Assembly: GCA_010093485.1 (NCBI GenBank)
Contig: MU001494.1
Coordinates: forward strand, 1,014,301 to 1,078,300
DNA: 64,000 bases
Direction: 5' to 3'
Origin: Karstenula rhodostoma CBS 690.94
Lineage: Eukaryota > Ascomycota > Dothideomycetes > Pleosporales > Didymosphaeriaceae
A model generated the notes under the pieces. The model was not told the origin of the DNA and ran no database searches. It saw only the letters and a program-made list of their open reading frames with translations. Of the stretch, positions 43,237-54,454 are shown in pieces. The first letter of the stretch is position 1, and each line of letters starts with the position of its first letter. The position numbers and the translations under genes were made by a program.

Positions 43237-44631
43237 TTATCGCAGACGGATCGTGATATCCGCTTTGTTCTGCTCTTGCCTTCGATAAATGCTTTCCAAT
43301 GCCAACGCACTTATTCCTCCCAGCCCAATCACCCTCCATTCCTCAAAAATTCCTATTGCGATCTCCCTTTGCTCTTTCCTATGCGCATGCATAGCCACAA
43401 GATACAGCGGCGTGGCCATCCTCATAAACGCGCACCCAATCTTGAACCCGCCCAGGTACTGAGCTATATCCAACATCTGTTGATAGTGATCCGTGAAATC
43501 CAGGTAACTCGCCGCGAGCCTCGGGGCCAGGATAGAAAACAGCGCACGTGCAGAAGCGAAGTACGCGACGCAAAGCGCTGTGTACGCGTCGCGGTATTCG
43601 GTGGCACCTGAGGGTGTGATCCAGAAGAGAGACTGACCTTGCTCCTCGGCCGATAATTCGTATTCGAGCCAAAGGGCATCGATGTCGCTCTTAATTCGAA
43701 TGTACTCTTCCAGATCCATTAGATGCGGTGTTCGTCCATCTTCATTGTCCTCTAGTTGTAGGTACAGCGCCGTCAGTCTGGTCATGTGGTGGATCAGTCT
43801 CTGGAAGACCGGCATCCTGTAGTACGTCAAAGTTTCGCGTAGGATTTCCTCTGAACAAAGACTGTTCTTGTCTTCTTGCCTAGTTGTAAGGTACACAAAC
43901 GCCATCTGTACCCTGATGTGAAAGAACAGCTGGCAAAGCACACCCATCCAACACTCTTCCGGGCCAGCCAATTTTACCAATTCTGCAGCACCACTAATGT
44001 GCTGCCGGTACGCACTCGCGGTCGTGGCATTCATCGCCTCGAAGATGCTCAGCAGAACAGAAGTAGAGACCGTATGCATGGTAACTTTCTTTTTGGTCCT
44101 CAAGATGTGGAAGTGTTGGTTCAGCGATCGCCCATAAAGCTTGAGCGCATCCTGCATTAACGGTGTGTGTCTTGTCTTCGCAAAGGAAAAGGCTGATGCC
44201 GTAGCCCGTACCGCGAGTTCAAGCGCGCCGTTGCTCCCATCAGCCGCAAAATCCGGAAGCCGGTGCAACCACGTCTGGCGGTTCTGAATATCGGCCGCCT
44301 CGCCGGTTGTGGTGAAATAAGCCAGGAAGTTCCCATAGAAAACCTCGTTTAGCGCATGTCGCTGTGAGATTTGCATGGTCATAGTCGAGATTGACGAGAC
44401 TACCTCTTCAGGGAGCGCTTCCCATGTCACCTGCACGACGTCTTTCTCCGCATTCTTTTTCTTCTTCTGCCCAATGATGGTCGAATTGGTCATGTCTACA
44501 ATGATGGGACCGTTGCTGGATCCAGGGCAGTTGCGGCCAAATTTGATACACATGAGACATTGGGGAAGCGTGGCATCGCATTTTATGCGCTTTTTACGGC
44601 ATATCGCACATGCATTCGTCCTAGCAGGCAT
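43237..44631 (-). CDS. Zn(II)2Cys6 fungal transcription regulator
   Basis: The N-terminus (MPARTNACAICRKKRIKC) opens a complete binuclear zinc cluster with spacing C-x2-C-x6-C-x6-C-x2-C-x6-C, a fungal DNA-binding domain of the Gal4 type. A basic patch follows (GQKKKKNAEKD). The rest (about residues 75-464) is mostly helical and resembles the fungal-specific regulatory domain DUF3468-like group: LPDFAADGSNGALELAVRA, FEAMNATTASAYRQHISGA, and a C-terminal helix with LGGISALALESIYRR. It has no intron. The ATG at 44631 puts the cluster near residue 8; a further in-frame ATG at 44733 would add 34 residues. Targets cannot be inferred: neighbours are housekeeping genes, so it is not obviously a cluster regulator. 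Confidence 0.88.
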   Translation of the reverse strand: MPARTNACAICRKKRIKCDATLPQCLMCIKFGRNCPGSSNGPIIVDMTNSTIIGQKKKKNAEKDVVQVTWEALPEEVVSSISTMTMQISQRHALNEVFYGNFLAYFTTTGEAADIQNRQTWLHRLPDFAADGSNGALELAVRATASAFSFAKTRHTPLMQDALKLYGRSLNQHFHILRTKKKVTMHTVSTSVLLSIFEAMNATTASAYRQHISGAAELVKLAGPEECWMGVLCQLFFHIRVQMAFVYLTTRQEDKNSLCSEEILRETLTYYRMPVFQRLIHHMTRLTALYLQLEDNEDGRTPHLMDLEEYIRIKSDIDALWLEYELSAEEQGQSLFWITPSGATEYRDAYTALCVAYFASARALFSILAPRLAASYLDFTDHYQQMLDIAQYLGGFKIGCAFMRMATPLYLVAMHAHRKEQREIAIGIFEEWRVIGLGGISALALESIYRRQEQNKADITIRLR

Positions 44632-45056
44632 GTTTGAGGTGCAATTGTGGTGTCGAGAAGTTTGAATGTCTTTTGGGGGATTGTTGGGGGCGGGATCTGA
44701 GTAAAGCTGATCGCAATTAGTCAGCTGAACCATGTACCTCCTACTTGCTCGCTCGCAAGTTTTAAAGAAGCATACTCGAATTAAGATACATTTATTAAAT
44801 TCATGTACTCAGCACTTGTAATTTCATATGCCGAGAATGCTGGTAGATTGAAGCTTGTCTGAAACATACTTCTCAAGGAAATGAAACCAAGCTAGGGCCC
44901 CGTGTTTGAGAACTGGGACGATTGGAAGTTCATCTTTACATTTGCCAGCATGCTCTGTTCGTAAATTCATTATCCACATTGTTCCATGCCAATGTCATGC
45001 CGGTATTGCGTCTATCCATCCTGATGCTTCACCCAGTCATCATATTCCACCACCTC
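44632..45056. other. Intergenic upstream of the Zn2Cys6 gene
   Basis: About 425 bp, AT-rich around 44760-44880, with no coding frame I would support. It holds the regulator's promoter and the 3' end of the epimerase gene. Confidence 0.5.
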
Positions 45057-46174
45057 TCACAGCAGGCTTTTGATCGTCTGGCCACCCTCGAACACCTCAC
45101 CCTTGTCCAGCTTCTGCCAGCCCTGGACCGCGCCGACTTCTACACACACCATGTGCTTGTAGTCATCGTCGGGCGAGAAGTCACCCATCGACTTTGCCTT
45201 CTCGATCCAAGGGTTCCAGACGACGGTATCTTGGAGGTTGTCACGCACGACATCGAAGCGAGGTTTGCCATCTTCAACGATGGATGTGGTGTCCTGGGGG
45301 ATACTGGCGTACTGCACTCGTGTTAGCCTATATTTTTCATCGCCTGGTACAGCTGGACTTACCACTCGGTCGACTTCGCCGGTGATCTTGATAGAGTTGT
45401 CGGATTGCTTGTGCTCGGTGGCATCGAGAACCTTGTCGATGTACGTGACGCCAAGTAACCCGTTGACCGCGACCTTGGAGATATCCTATGGGAGGGATGT
45501 CAGCATGAGGCCGCTTGTTCTACCACAGGGCAACGCACCTGAATCTTGAAGTACGTATGCAGCAGGAACTGGAATTCGAAGCTCTGCTCGCCCTCGTTGC
45601 GGACATTGATAACCGTCTGCAAGCTGTCCTTTGACAGGGTCACGCTGTATACCAGGCCGAAATCGAGCGGCCATGCCTTGCGTGCCTCATCAGTGAGACC
45701 GGAGCTGTACAGGCCGAAGTCGAGCTTGACCGAGTCGGAGCCGAGGGCGTCTTCGGCGGAAGACTTGCCGAGGAACTCCCATCGCGATGTCCGCGCGAAA
45801 CCGTGCTGTGGAAGGGAGGAAGTGGGGTGGTCAGACTTGGGCGGGGGGCCGAAGACCTCGAGGTGTGTCAGTGAAGCCAGGAACTGGTCTTGAGCGCTGG
45901 TACTCACGGGGAACACGACGGGGACGCCACCTCGTACGGCCTTGCTGCCGTCCAGAGCAGCCTTCTCGCTCAACCACAGATTCTCCGTCTTGCCGCCATT
46001 GCTTTTCCAGCTTGTCACTGTTGCACCGAACAGCAACACCTCGACGCTCTCGCCAGAGGGCAGTGTCGCAATCACCTTGGAGCTCGCGCCAGAGCCGACA
46101 ATGTCGATCTGCGCTTCAGGACCGGCGGCGTCGGTGGCCTTGAGTGCCGAGGGGCGGTTGGTGCGGTCGACCAT
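45057..46174 (-). CDS. Glucose-6-phosphate 1-epimerase
   Basis: The enzyme interconverts alpha and beta anomers of glucose 6-phosphate in the cytosol; the yeast orthologue is YMR099C. Exons are 46174-45908, 45856-45539, 45485-45363 and 45311-45057, giving 320 residues. The three introns (51, 53 and 51 nt) have GTGAGT, GTGCGT and GTAAGT donors; the first has no in-frame stop, but removing it joins GVPVVFP to VFGPPPKSDHPTSSLPQHGF, as the family requires. The active-site His lies in LPQHGFARTS and the conserved Glu in VCVEVGAVQGW. Other family blocks are LLHTYFKIQ, VAVNGLLGVTYIDKV, DTVVWNPWIEKA and GQTIKSLL. It has the galactose-mutarotase fold and is usually about 300 residues. Confidence 0.94.
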
Positions 46175-46851
46175 CTTGCAGAGTAGCGATGAGACTACGG
46201 AGACGGGCTAGAAGCTGTTGTAGTCCGGGTATCGAGGTTGGAGCTGGACTGGAGCTAGAACGGAGGCCGGGCCGAGGGATATTAGGCGTTCAGAAGAAGG
46301 GAAGGTGATATTCTTAGGTGAGAGAGGCCAAGGTCCAGTGCTCGCAATTTATACAGACACCAACGCGCTGTTGAGAGATGTGGCCGCAGTCTGAGGCAGG
46401 GCAGGAGGGGTAGTTTGGGTAGTTTGGGTAGTTTGGGAGAGCTGCCCCACCAAGGCGACATGCTTCACCTGAAACGATAGCGCTTCAGGGATGTGGCTGC
46501 TCTGCAGTTCGCTTAAGCGCATCCATCCTCTGTCATTGGACCCAGAGCGGCACCTCCACGGCCCACATACACCCGCCTGCCATCACTTGCAGCGTCTTCA
46601 CCATCCTGTGCCAGCATCGGTGAGCTGGTGAGTGACACGCACACAGCATAGCACAAGGCACACATACCTGCTCCGTTGCCTTTGCCGGGCCCAATTCCTT
46701 CGTGATACTCGTCACTATCCAACAGTCCAAAGGCAGCCCAGTCCACCCGGCTGTATCCCAACATTACATACAGGTATCATGCATCTTCCCATTCGTCCTA
46801 GAGACCCATCACGTCCCGCATGCGTGCGATCCTCTCTAGCAATACCATGCA
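46175..46851. other. Intergenic between RIF1 and the epimerase gene
   Basis: About 675 bp upstream of the epimerase gene and downstream of RIF1 (both minus strand). No gene was recognised; short frames overlap on both strands. Confidence 0.5.
46411..46437 (+). repeat. Tandem repeat (TAGTTTGGG)3
   Basis: Three perfect copies of TAGTTTGGG about 240 bp upstream of the epimerase ATG, preceded by GGCAGGAGGGG. It lies in the promoter region of that gene. Confidence 0.85.
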
Positions 46852-49800
46852 CTACTGGCTTGGTTCCTCCCCCCGTGCACCAGCAGCGTGAACAGCCCTC
46901 CTGATGTCGAACATCAAATCGTCCACTTCGCGGTGCTCCTGCCGATTGAGCGCTAGTTGAGGTGCCCCAAATAGTGCATCCTTGATGGCTTTGAGTTTGT
47001 CAATAATGCTTCGCGGAGTAAGAATGACGCGCTCCGCAAACGAACGGCTAGGTGTGGCCACGCTGTGCGAGGCTAGTTGCTCCTGGCTCTCTTGCACTTG
47101 ACTAGCGGCACGTGTTGGGTCTGGCAGCTGTGGTGCAACATGTGCATTCTGTTCGCCCACCTCAAGCGGCGTTTCTAGCGAAGCAGAGGCTTCACGTGTT
47201 GTGTGCTGCATGTCTACCTCTCCCACTGCAGCAGAGGAATCGTGGGCCGCAGATGGAGCATGAGAATTTCGGGGCGTAATTCGCACATGACTAAGGCGCG
47301 TCGTCCTCAGTTGTTGAGAAGTTGTAGGCGTACTCTGCCTCGCTTCGCTCACGTCCTTGTCGATGCTTCGACGTGCTCGTTTGGGTGCTGGTGTGTCTTC
47401 CACAACAACGTCCTCGGGTTGATTCTCGACCCGACTAAGCAACGAAGCGGAACGGCGGACACTCTGGGCACGCGTTGTATCAGGTACAAGGATTGTATGA
47501 CCGGTAGGCGTCGGAGATGGTGCAGACATGTTTCCTGAGATAGCCTCTGCTTGAGGCGTTGGGGCCACACCGTTTTCATTGGTTTCTTCGGTCTTGTTCT
47601 TCTTAGGTCTGCCGGGGCCACGTCCCGAAGACGATTTGCGCTTCTTTGCATTGGCTGACTGAGGGCTGGATGCTGATGGGGCTCGTCCGGAACGACGCAG
47701 GCTGCGTACCTGCGAGCTGTCTGATTCTGCTGCCAGGCTAGTGAAAGAGTCTCCCACTCGGCTAGTACTAGTAGTATCCGTGTTTGACTGTACACTATGT
47801 GTTACTGGAGAGTCCAGCACAGTGCTTTCATCTTTTCGAGGGAGCTGTTGAGATGGCGTTTTGGTGCCAGCAGCATTGTTTTGGGCCTGTATCTCAGCGT
47901 CCAGCTGCGCAGTCAATTGCAGGTCCAGTGTTGAACTGGGCACGTCGGATGCCTCATTTTCGGTTGTATGCTCCCCTGCAGCCTTGTCAGGATCCTCGTT
48001 GGGGGTCCCTGTCAAGAAATCGTCCTCATCGATGGTCATTCCATCATCGAAAGACATGAACGAACCTCCATATGGATCGTCTGCACTCTGGTTTGCACCG
48101 AAGCTCTCGACCTCGTCTTGAAGCTGGGATCCATGAATATGATGTACGGGTTCCTTTACGAACCGTGGAGGCGACGAGCCTAGTTCTTCGATATCATGGG
48201 CAGACTGAGCTGTGCGCACAGCAGTAGGAGTAGCCACACTAGTGCGGTCGCTTGCCATTTCCTGGGAGCGTGTGCGTGCTTGTGGAGTTGGTGATGAACC
48301 CACAAAAACTTCCATTTCCCCCAGAGTTCGTACGTTTCTCAGCGGGGTCCGTGAAGCCTCTGTCGGCAAACCATCAACACTCATGGCATCGGAATGGAAC
48401 TCGAGAGGTGAGCGAGCAAGCGCGAATTGCGCTGGTCGAGGTGACGTGGAACGCATGTTGGCATATACATTGGACAATCGCATCTGTCGTTCGTATACTT
48501 CCCGCTGACGCTCAGTCAGGATCTGAGACTCCTGGTTATTCGGATTCGATGGCGAAGATATGATGGGTTCGAATTGAATTTGAGAGTTTTCATGACGAAG
48601 ACGACCCTTGGGTGTTCGTCCCGCGGAAACCCTCTTGGTGCTGGTGCTAGGCACCATGGGAGATTGGGATTTAGAGCGAGATCTCCGGGACGATTTTGTT
48701 ATCTTAAAGGGGGTTTCTTTCACACGGGGCGTTCGCTTCTTGTACTCGGTTGCATCGTTGTTACTGTCGGAATCATAGAATGATAGCGCAATACCCTGTT
48801 CGTGTGAGTAGAGTTCTGAAGAATGATGCCTTCGCTTTGTTGGCAGACTTACATCGTCGCCCTCTCGTACTTCAAGACCGGGCAAAGAGAGTTCCACTGT
48901 ACCGCGCAGTCGATGCAACGTCTCCACGAGTCTCGATGGATAGCGCAGTACCTGCTCTCTACCAAACGTCGCATTCCACGCAGCGATCGATGATTCAACG
49001 ATCCCACGTCTCCGGCTCACAAAGCCACTTGTGATCAATGGCTCCAGATGGATGAGAATCTGACCATTGTTTCGCGGCAATTTGTACATGGCAGCACAAA
49101 CCTCTTGCCACAGATGCAACACCTGCCCATTGTTAGAAGGGTCCTGCCAAACCTTTAGTTCAGTCTTACCGAGGTATGTAGAGTCTTGATCCATGCAGTC
49201 CTCGACTCTAATTTCTTCTCAGGGTCTTCAACCCACCAACGTATGGCTTCCTGGGTTTTCCGCAAATACACAGCGAGTAGAGATGGTGGGCACTGTCGCA
49301 CTGATGTTGCCAATGCTTTGAGGAAATTGCCGGTTATATGCGCGTCATCTACATTTAAGTTTTGGTACGCCGCAGATCCGACAGACACTATCGCATCGTA
49401 GAGGTGATTATAGGGATCGAAGTCAGCGGTTCTCCCTAATGTAGAAGTTGAAGGCCAAAGATTTTGGCGCCCCTGCTCAATAATCCTGCGGGCGATTGAT
49501 GTGGGAAGGTTGCGGAGGATGACGCTAAGAAATGGCAGGCAAGTGACTTGGGCTTCTGCTCCTGTGCGCTTCAGGACACCCTCGGAAATCTTTTCAACAA
49601 CAGCAAGTATTACAGCACCGTCGCCAGCTTCTCGTCGGACCGTGTCTGTAAAAGAGCTGAGAAGTTGCTCCCCTACGGGCTCTCTCGCCAGATACGCAAA
49701 ACCCGAGGAGATTGTTTCGACGACGACATTGTATTCTTTGCCCAGTTGTCGAGAACCTTGCTCCTTCACATCTGATGAGTTCTCTTCCAGGCAAGCGGTT

Positions 49801-52214
49801 AACAAAGCACAGGCGGTGGACCAAAAGCTGTCAGAAAGAGGAGTTCGTGTGGATGCATCGACGAGGGTGGAGCAGTCGCGAAGCAACTCCAATCTGCTCA
49901 AGCGAGTATTCTGGGCATCAAAGCAAGGTTTGATCAGTACTTTCAACGCCCGCAGCCTTAACGAGTCGGATAATTTGCCCTCGGACTGATTGATGAGTAG
50001 ATCGATGAAGTAGAGAAGTGGTGATGTTCGAGGACCGTGTGATCGAGAACGATGAGACGGTGTCGCGGCAGCCTCAAAGTCATCTTGCTCGTTGCGTGCA
50101 AGATATTTGTCAGAAAATCGCACTGCACCAAGCTTCCCGACGACGGTTTTCAGCAAGAAGCAGTACTTGTCAGCCCAACTGTCCTCTTTTTGCTGCGATA
50201 GAGCCAGCTGCGCAGCATGCCCGTCCCAGACACGTCGAAGGAGATTGACCAGGTGTGCCATTGCATCCTTGGAATCGTTCGAGACCATGACCTCTTGGCT
50301 GCTTGCAGTGTTCAACGAGTTCAATAGAGAGAGCCACATCGTCTTCGCCGGCTCGTCTTTGCAATCGTCGGCTGTCCATGGTGTTACGTCCAGAAGCACC
50401 TCCACAAATTCTAAGATCGAAGGAACGGACTTCCGTACCCATTTGGGGTCTAACGTGGGTAAATCCTGGAGCTGCAACATGGCCTGCGGTCGTAGGTCTA
50501 GTGTCCGCTGAGGGTCGCAGGGTTTTCGGTTGCCGTTGAACAAAGCTGACGCGACCCGACAAGCAGCAAACGCGTGCTTCGGCGAAGAGTGGCCAGTAGA
50601 CGATGGCCGCACAAGAGGTCTCCAGAAATCGGCGACAAAATCCGACCAGTATCGGTCGAGCTGTTTGTGCGTCGCGGCAGGTCCGAAGGCATGGTACAAC
50701 AAGGCGAAATAGGCGGCTGTCGCTGCGTCTCGTTCTGTTTTCTTGCCGCGCTGGTTCTCGAGTTGGGACTGGGGGATCCTGACGAGCATCTTCGACCATG
50801 CTGGTGGTGTATTTTCCTTCAGCTGAACCGAATAGACGAGAAAACCAAGGGCAATGTTGGCCTGTATCTTGACATCCTCCCTGGTAGATTTGAAAAGCAT
50901 CTCAAAGACTTTCAACCATTCAGCGATGGCGGAGAATTGACCTTTGTCGAGACAGCCGGGGAGTAACGACGTGACAGCTGACCAAATTTGAGGCGCCATT
51001 GCGGCGTTGTCCGAGCCCAGTAACTTTTGCAGTTCCTTGGCCATCCCATGTATAGCTGTTTCTCCGTCGCTTCTGACCTTGTTCATAACAAGGAGAACGG
51101 ACATGGTGACTTGCCGATCGTTGCCAAAGGCTTTGGCAGACGAGATGATGGTGTCTAGAGCGCTCTGATTGATGTCTTTGTGCGTGGAAAGCAAAGCTTT
51201 GACGGTGTGCTTGAACCACCGCTCCGTATGCTTCGACATGACTTCGGGTCGTTGCTGGATCAACTTTCTGAAGATTCGGACCCGATATGCTAAGACGGAA
51301 AGTCCGGAAACACGCTCTTCAATCGTATCCAAAACGTCCAGAATTCTCTCTACACGCATGGGTGTTATCGTCCTGGGGCGGAAGTTCTGCTGCATTAGCA
51401 CGGCCAAATGCGTGTTGATGACCATCTTGGGTAGGGTCGTGTCTGCGGCCACTTGGATGATTCGGTCAACAACAAAGTTGCAGAACTCATCGGACATAGC
51501 AGGCCTGACCTCTTGTATACGGATCAACGCCATGAGAAATTTCAAAGCCTGCTGGAGGAGCTGCGAGTCCAGACCGGTGCCATTGATACCTGTGGCATAC
51601 ATGTCCCGCTTTATAAACTGTGTCATCAAACCCATCTTGTCGACTAGGGCCTGCGGGTCTGGCAGCTTGTCGTATGCTTGCATGGTGCGCTGGAGCGAGT
51701 GGTAGCCATCAAAACGATTAGCGCGGGTCTGCGAAGCCAGCTGCTTCATGACGGAGTCCAGCATCTCGGCGAATGACTGGTTTTGTATTGGTGTGTCTTG
51801 GTCTGCGGGCGGTGATGTGGAGACGGCGTCGGATGGCTTGAGGATGGATTTGAGCGGCTTCGACACGCGTGTCTGAGGTAAAGGACGCAGGGGCGAGCTT
51901 TGGAGCGGCACAAACGACTGCGAGAACACGCCGTTGCCATTGGCTGTGGCTGGCTGGGCCTCAAAGTTGACCTTCTTCCTCCTGCTGGAGGACCGGGCGG
52001 AGCTCGATGGGATGCCGCTCTCGGACGACGGCGAGGTCTGGGGCGTGTTGAGGGGTTTGGCCGCGATTACTTTGGCAACGGGCTCTTTCGTGCCAAAAGG
52101 GTCTTTGAGGAAATCCAGGACTTCGTCGGCGTCCGGGTCGGCGTCGTGGATTTCCCTGGGCGGCGTTGGCGGTCGTACGGAGAGGGACTCAAACTTGGAA
52201 CTAGAAAACACCAT
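46852..52214 (-). CDS. RIF1: Telomere-length and replication-timing regulator Rif1
   Basis: Rif1 limits telomere elongation, delays late origins by recruiting protein phosphatase 1 (PP1), and influences break repair, in the nucleus. Exons: 52214-49170, 49122-48853 and 48795-46852, for 1,752 residues. The 47-nt intron has GTAAGA and a CTAACA branch site; its removal joins KTLHTS to VLHLWQEVCAAMYKLPRN, the expected Rif1 sequence. The second intron (57 nt, GTAAGT...ACAG) has no in-frame stop, so its use is less certain. N-terminal PP1 docking motifs are visible: KVNF (residues 81-84, RVxF class) and SILK (123-126). The Rif1_N helical-repeat domain runs from about residue 140 to 1,050 (SFAEMLDSVMKQLASQTRANR opens it), followed by a long disordered Ser/Thr-rich tail with a basic patch (KKRKSSSGRGPGRPKKNK) and a short helical C-terminus. 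Confidence 0.92.
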
Positions 52215-52770
52215 GGCTATGCTGGAAAACAATCATGCAAGGACAAAAACAGAGAGCAGGTTGAGCGCTGGCATTGCGCGTCAACGGGCGTGTGGAGAGC
52301 AGCAGACGGGCGTGGGTGGGAGAACGTGCTAGGGTTGCTGCCGTGCTGAAATGGCTGGCCTGGCCGATGCGCGACCTTTGCACGTCCACGTCCAAGTCGC
52401 GTACTGGCGCGTCCTCGAGCGCCACCGTCACGTGCCGCGCCAAACGGGGCTTAATGGAACCTCGGAGGACCCTGTGCTGCCTTCACGAATCCGTCTCCAT
52501 CGCGTGAACATGGCCTGCAGGAATAGCCTCACGTGCAGCGCAATGGTGGCCCAATGCAGGTTGTAGATGACCTGGTCTGCGTCCCGGCAGCATGAGCAGT
52601 TTCTTGCTTCACCGTGAATGTTATCCGGCCATGCTTGATCTGTCGTCTCGTGTCTGTCCGTACCAAAGCTTTGGCGCGGGGTCCTCCGCCGCGACCGCGC
52701 GCCTTGCGAGCATCACCTCCCACCCTCGTGCAGCAGTGCAAAGCACAACTTGCGCCACACCCTCTTCGAC
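52215..52770. promoter_or_regulatory. Divergent promoter region, RIF1 and RIC8
   Basis: About 555 bp separate the divergent RIF1 and RIC8 starts. Several frames cross it on both strands without protein character. No named element was recognised. Confidence 0.5.
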
Positions 52771-54454
52771 ATGCTGACCAGACAAGATTCGAAGCCGCGC
52801 GGCGGCAAAGGTGCGCGCATACTCCATGTCTCGTGTGGGGCGTTGCTAACCTCGCCGTAGCGAAGCTGGAAGAGGTAACCAACATCCTGCGCGAATTGAA
52901 GACAGACCTTACCGCGAAGAAGCTCGTCCCGAAACGTAGGCACTCATAGCGGCCACTCGTGTGTATCTGCTCACACAAAAGTAGAGCGGAAGACACTGCT
53001 GGAACAACTCAAGGTGCATGGCCGGGCTGTGGAAGATGCGGATCCGATCTTCACCGAGGATGTATGTTGCGACGACCAGCTGGACGGACGCGAAGTTGAT
53101 CATACCTGTGAAGGGCATCCATATCCTCTGCCAATGTGCTTTCGAGGACACCGACGTTCAGACCTCGCAAGAAGCACTCCGCTGCATTGCGAACGCCCTG
53201 CTGCTCGAGCCCAAGATGCGCCAGGTGATGGTTGACCTTGGCTATGCGCCAAGGGCAGCGAACAGACTGAAGGCATGTTCTAAATCATGGCGAAGACAGC
53301 CAGCTAACAGTGCGCAGCAAGAAAATGTCGACGACGAATTTCTATGTTCCCGCATCCTCTTCCTCATGACCTACGATACCAACGTTGACTTCGACAACCT
53401 GGTTGAACACCACGAACTCGCTGAACACATCAACAACGCCATGACCCGGCATGCGAAGCGTTACTCCAAGCACGCGCGACGCCATTCGCAGATGCACACG
53501 TCGCCCATGGACCTTATGGCGCTTTCAGAGACACTCAAACTCATGTTCAACATCACCCACTTCTACCCTGACTTGGCCGAACACTTTTCCAAATCGATAC
53601 CGCACATCTTCAAAATTCTTACGCGTCGAAAGATACCCAGTCCACCCCTCCAGGCGCCCGTCAACTATCTCGTCAACTCCCTTTTAAATCTCGACCTGGA
53701 GGACAAAAAGGGTCAGCAATTGAAGTTCCTGGGCATGAACGCCGTGTTCCCCAAGTTCGACCAAAAGTGCAATGCTGAGTTTCTCATCGACATTTTGGAC
53801 AACGCTATCGTAGCGTACTCGGAAAGGGAGCTGGATGAAACGGTGGCTCCCGTGCTAACCCTCATACGCCGCATCTATGAAATCGCACCCGAGAGCGTAC
53901 AGAAGTACATGGAATGGCTTCTTCTTCCCACGGACGAGGAGCGATCGCGCCCTCTGGGTCAGTCAGACACCCTTTCAGCACGCCTCCTCCGCCTTTCGAC
54001 CTCTGCTATGACACCTTCCCTGCGAAGCTCCATATCCGCCATGATGTTCGAGCTGTCCGGGAAGGACGCGAGCAAATTCGTTCAGAACGTTGGATATGGC
54101 TTCGCATCGGGCTTCCTGCTGAGCAACAACATCCAAATGCCCGAGAGCGCAGTCGAAGCCTTCGCGACCGCCGATCCAGAGATGGCTATACCAGTGAACC
54201 CGATAACGGGGCAGAGATTAGATGCTGAAGATCCGAGCTTCCATGAGCCGATGACACAAGAAGAGAAAGAGCGGGAGGCGGAGCGGCTGTTTGTGCTCTT
54301 TGAAAGGTACGTTATAGACTTCCCACTTTGGCGGTTTTACCATATTAACAGCTGCGGCAGACTCAAAGCCACGGGCGTGGTAGACGTGAGAAACCCTGTC
54401 GAAGAAGCATTCCGCTCCGGGCGCATCGAAGAGCTTCCAGACGACGATGATTGA
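52771..54454 (+). CDS. RIC8: Ric8 (synembryn), guanine-nucleotide exchange factor and chaperone for G-alpha
   Basis: Ric8 folds and activates heterotrimeric G-alpha subunits. Six exons are inferred: 52771-52810, 52861-52935, 52985-53061 (or from 52982), 53114-53272, 53318-54306 and 54361-54454, giving 477 residues. The armadillo-repeat fold is supported by EDADPIFTED, SQEALRCIANALLLEPKMR, DLGYAPRAANRLK, DDEFLCSRILFLMTYDTNVD, LSETLKLMFNITHFYPD and, at the end, FVLFERLKATGVVDVRNPV. The intron at 53273-53317 would use a GC donor (GAAG|GCATGT) with a GCTAAC branch site; if retained, the frame stays open but inserts residues absent in relatives. The acceptor of intron 2 is a TAG three bases after an AAG, so two isoforms are possible. 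The N-terminal start (MLTRQDSKPRGGK) is the least certain part. Divergent from RIF1. Confidence 0.88.
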
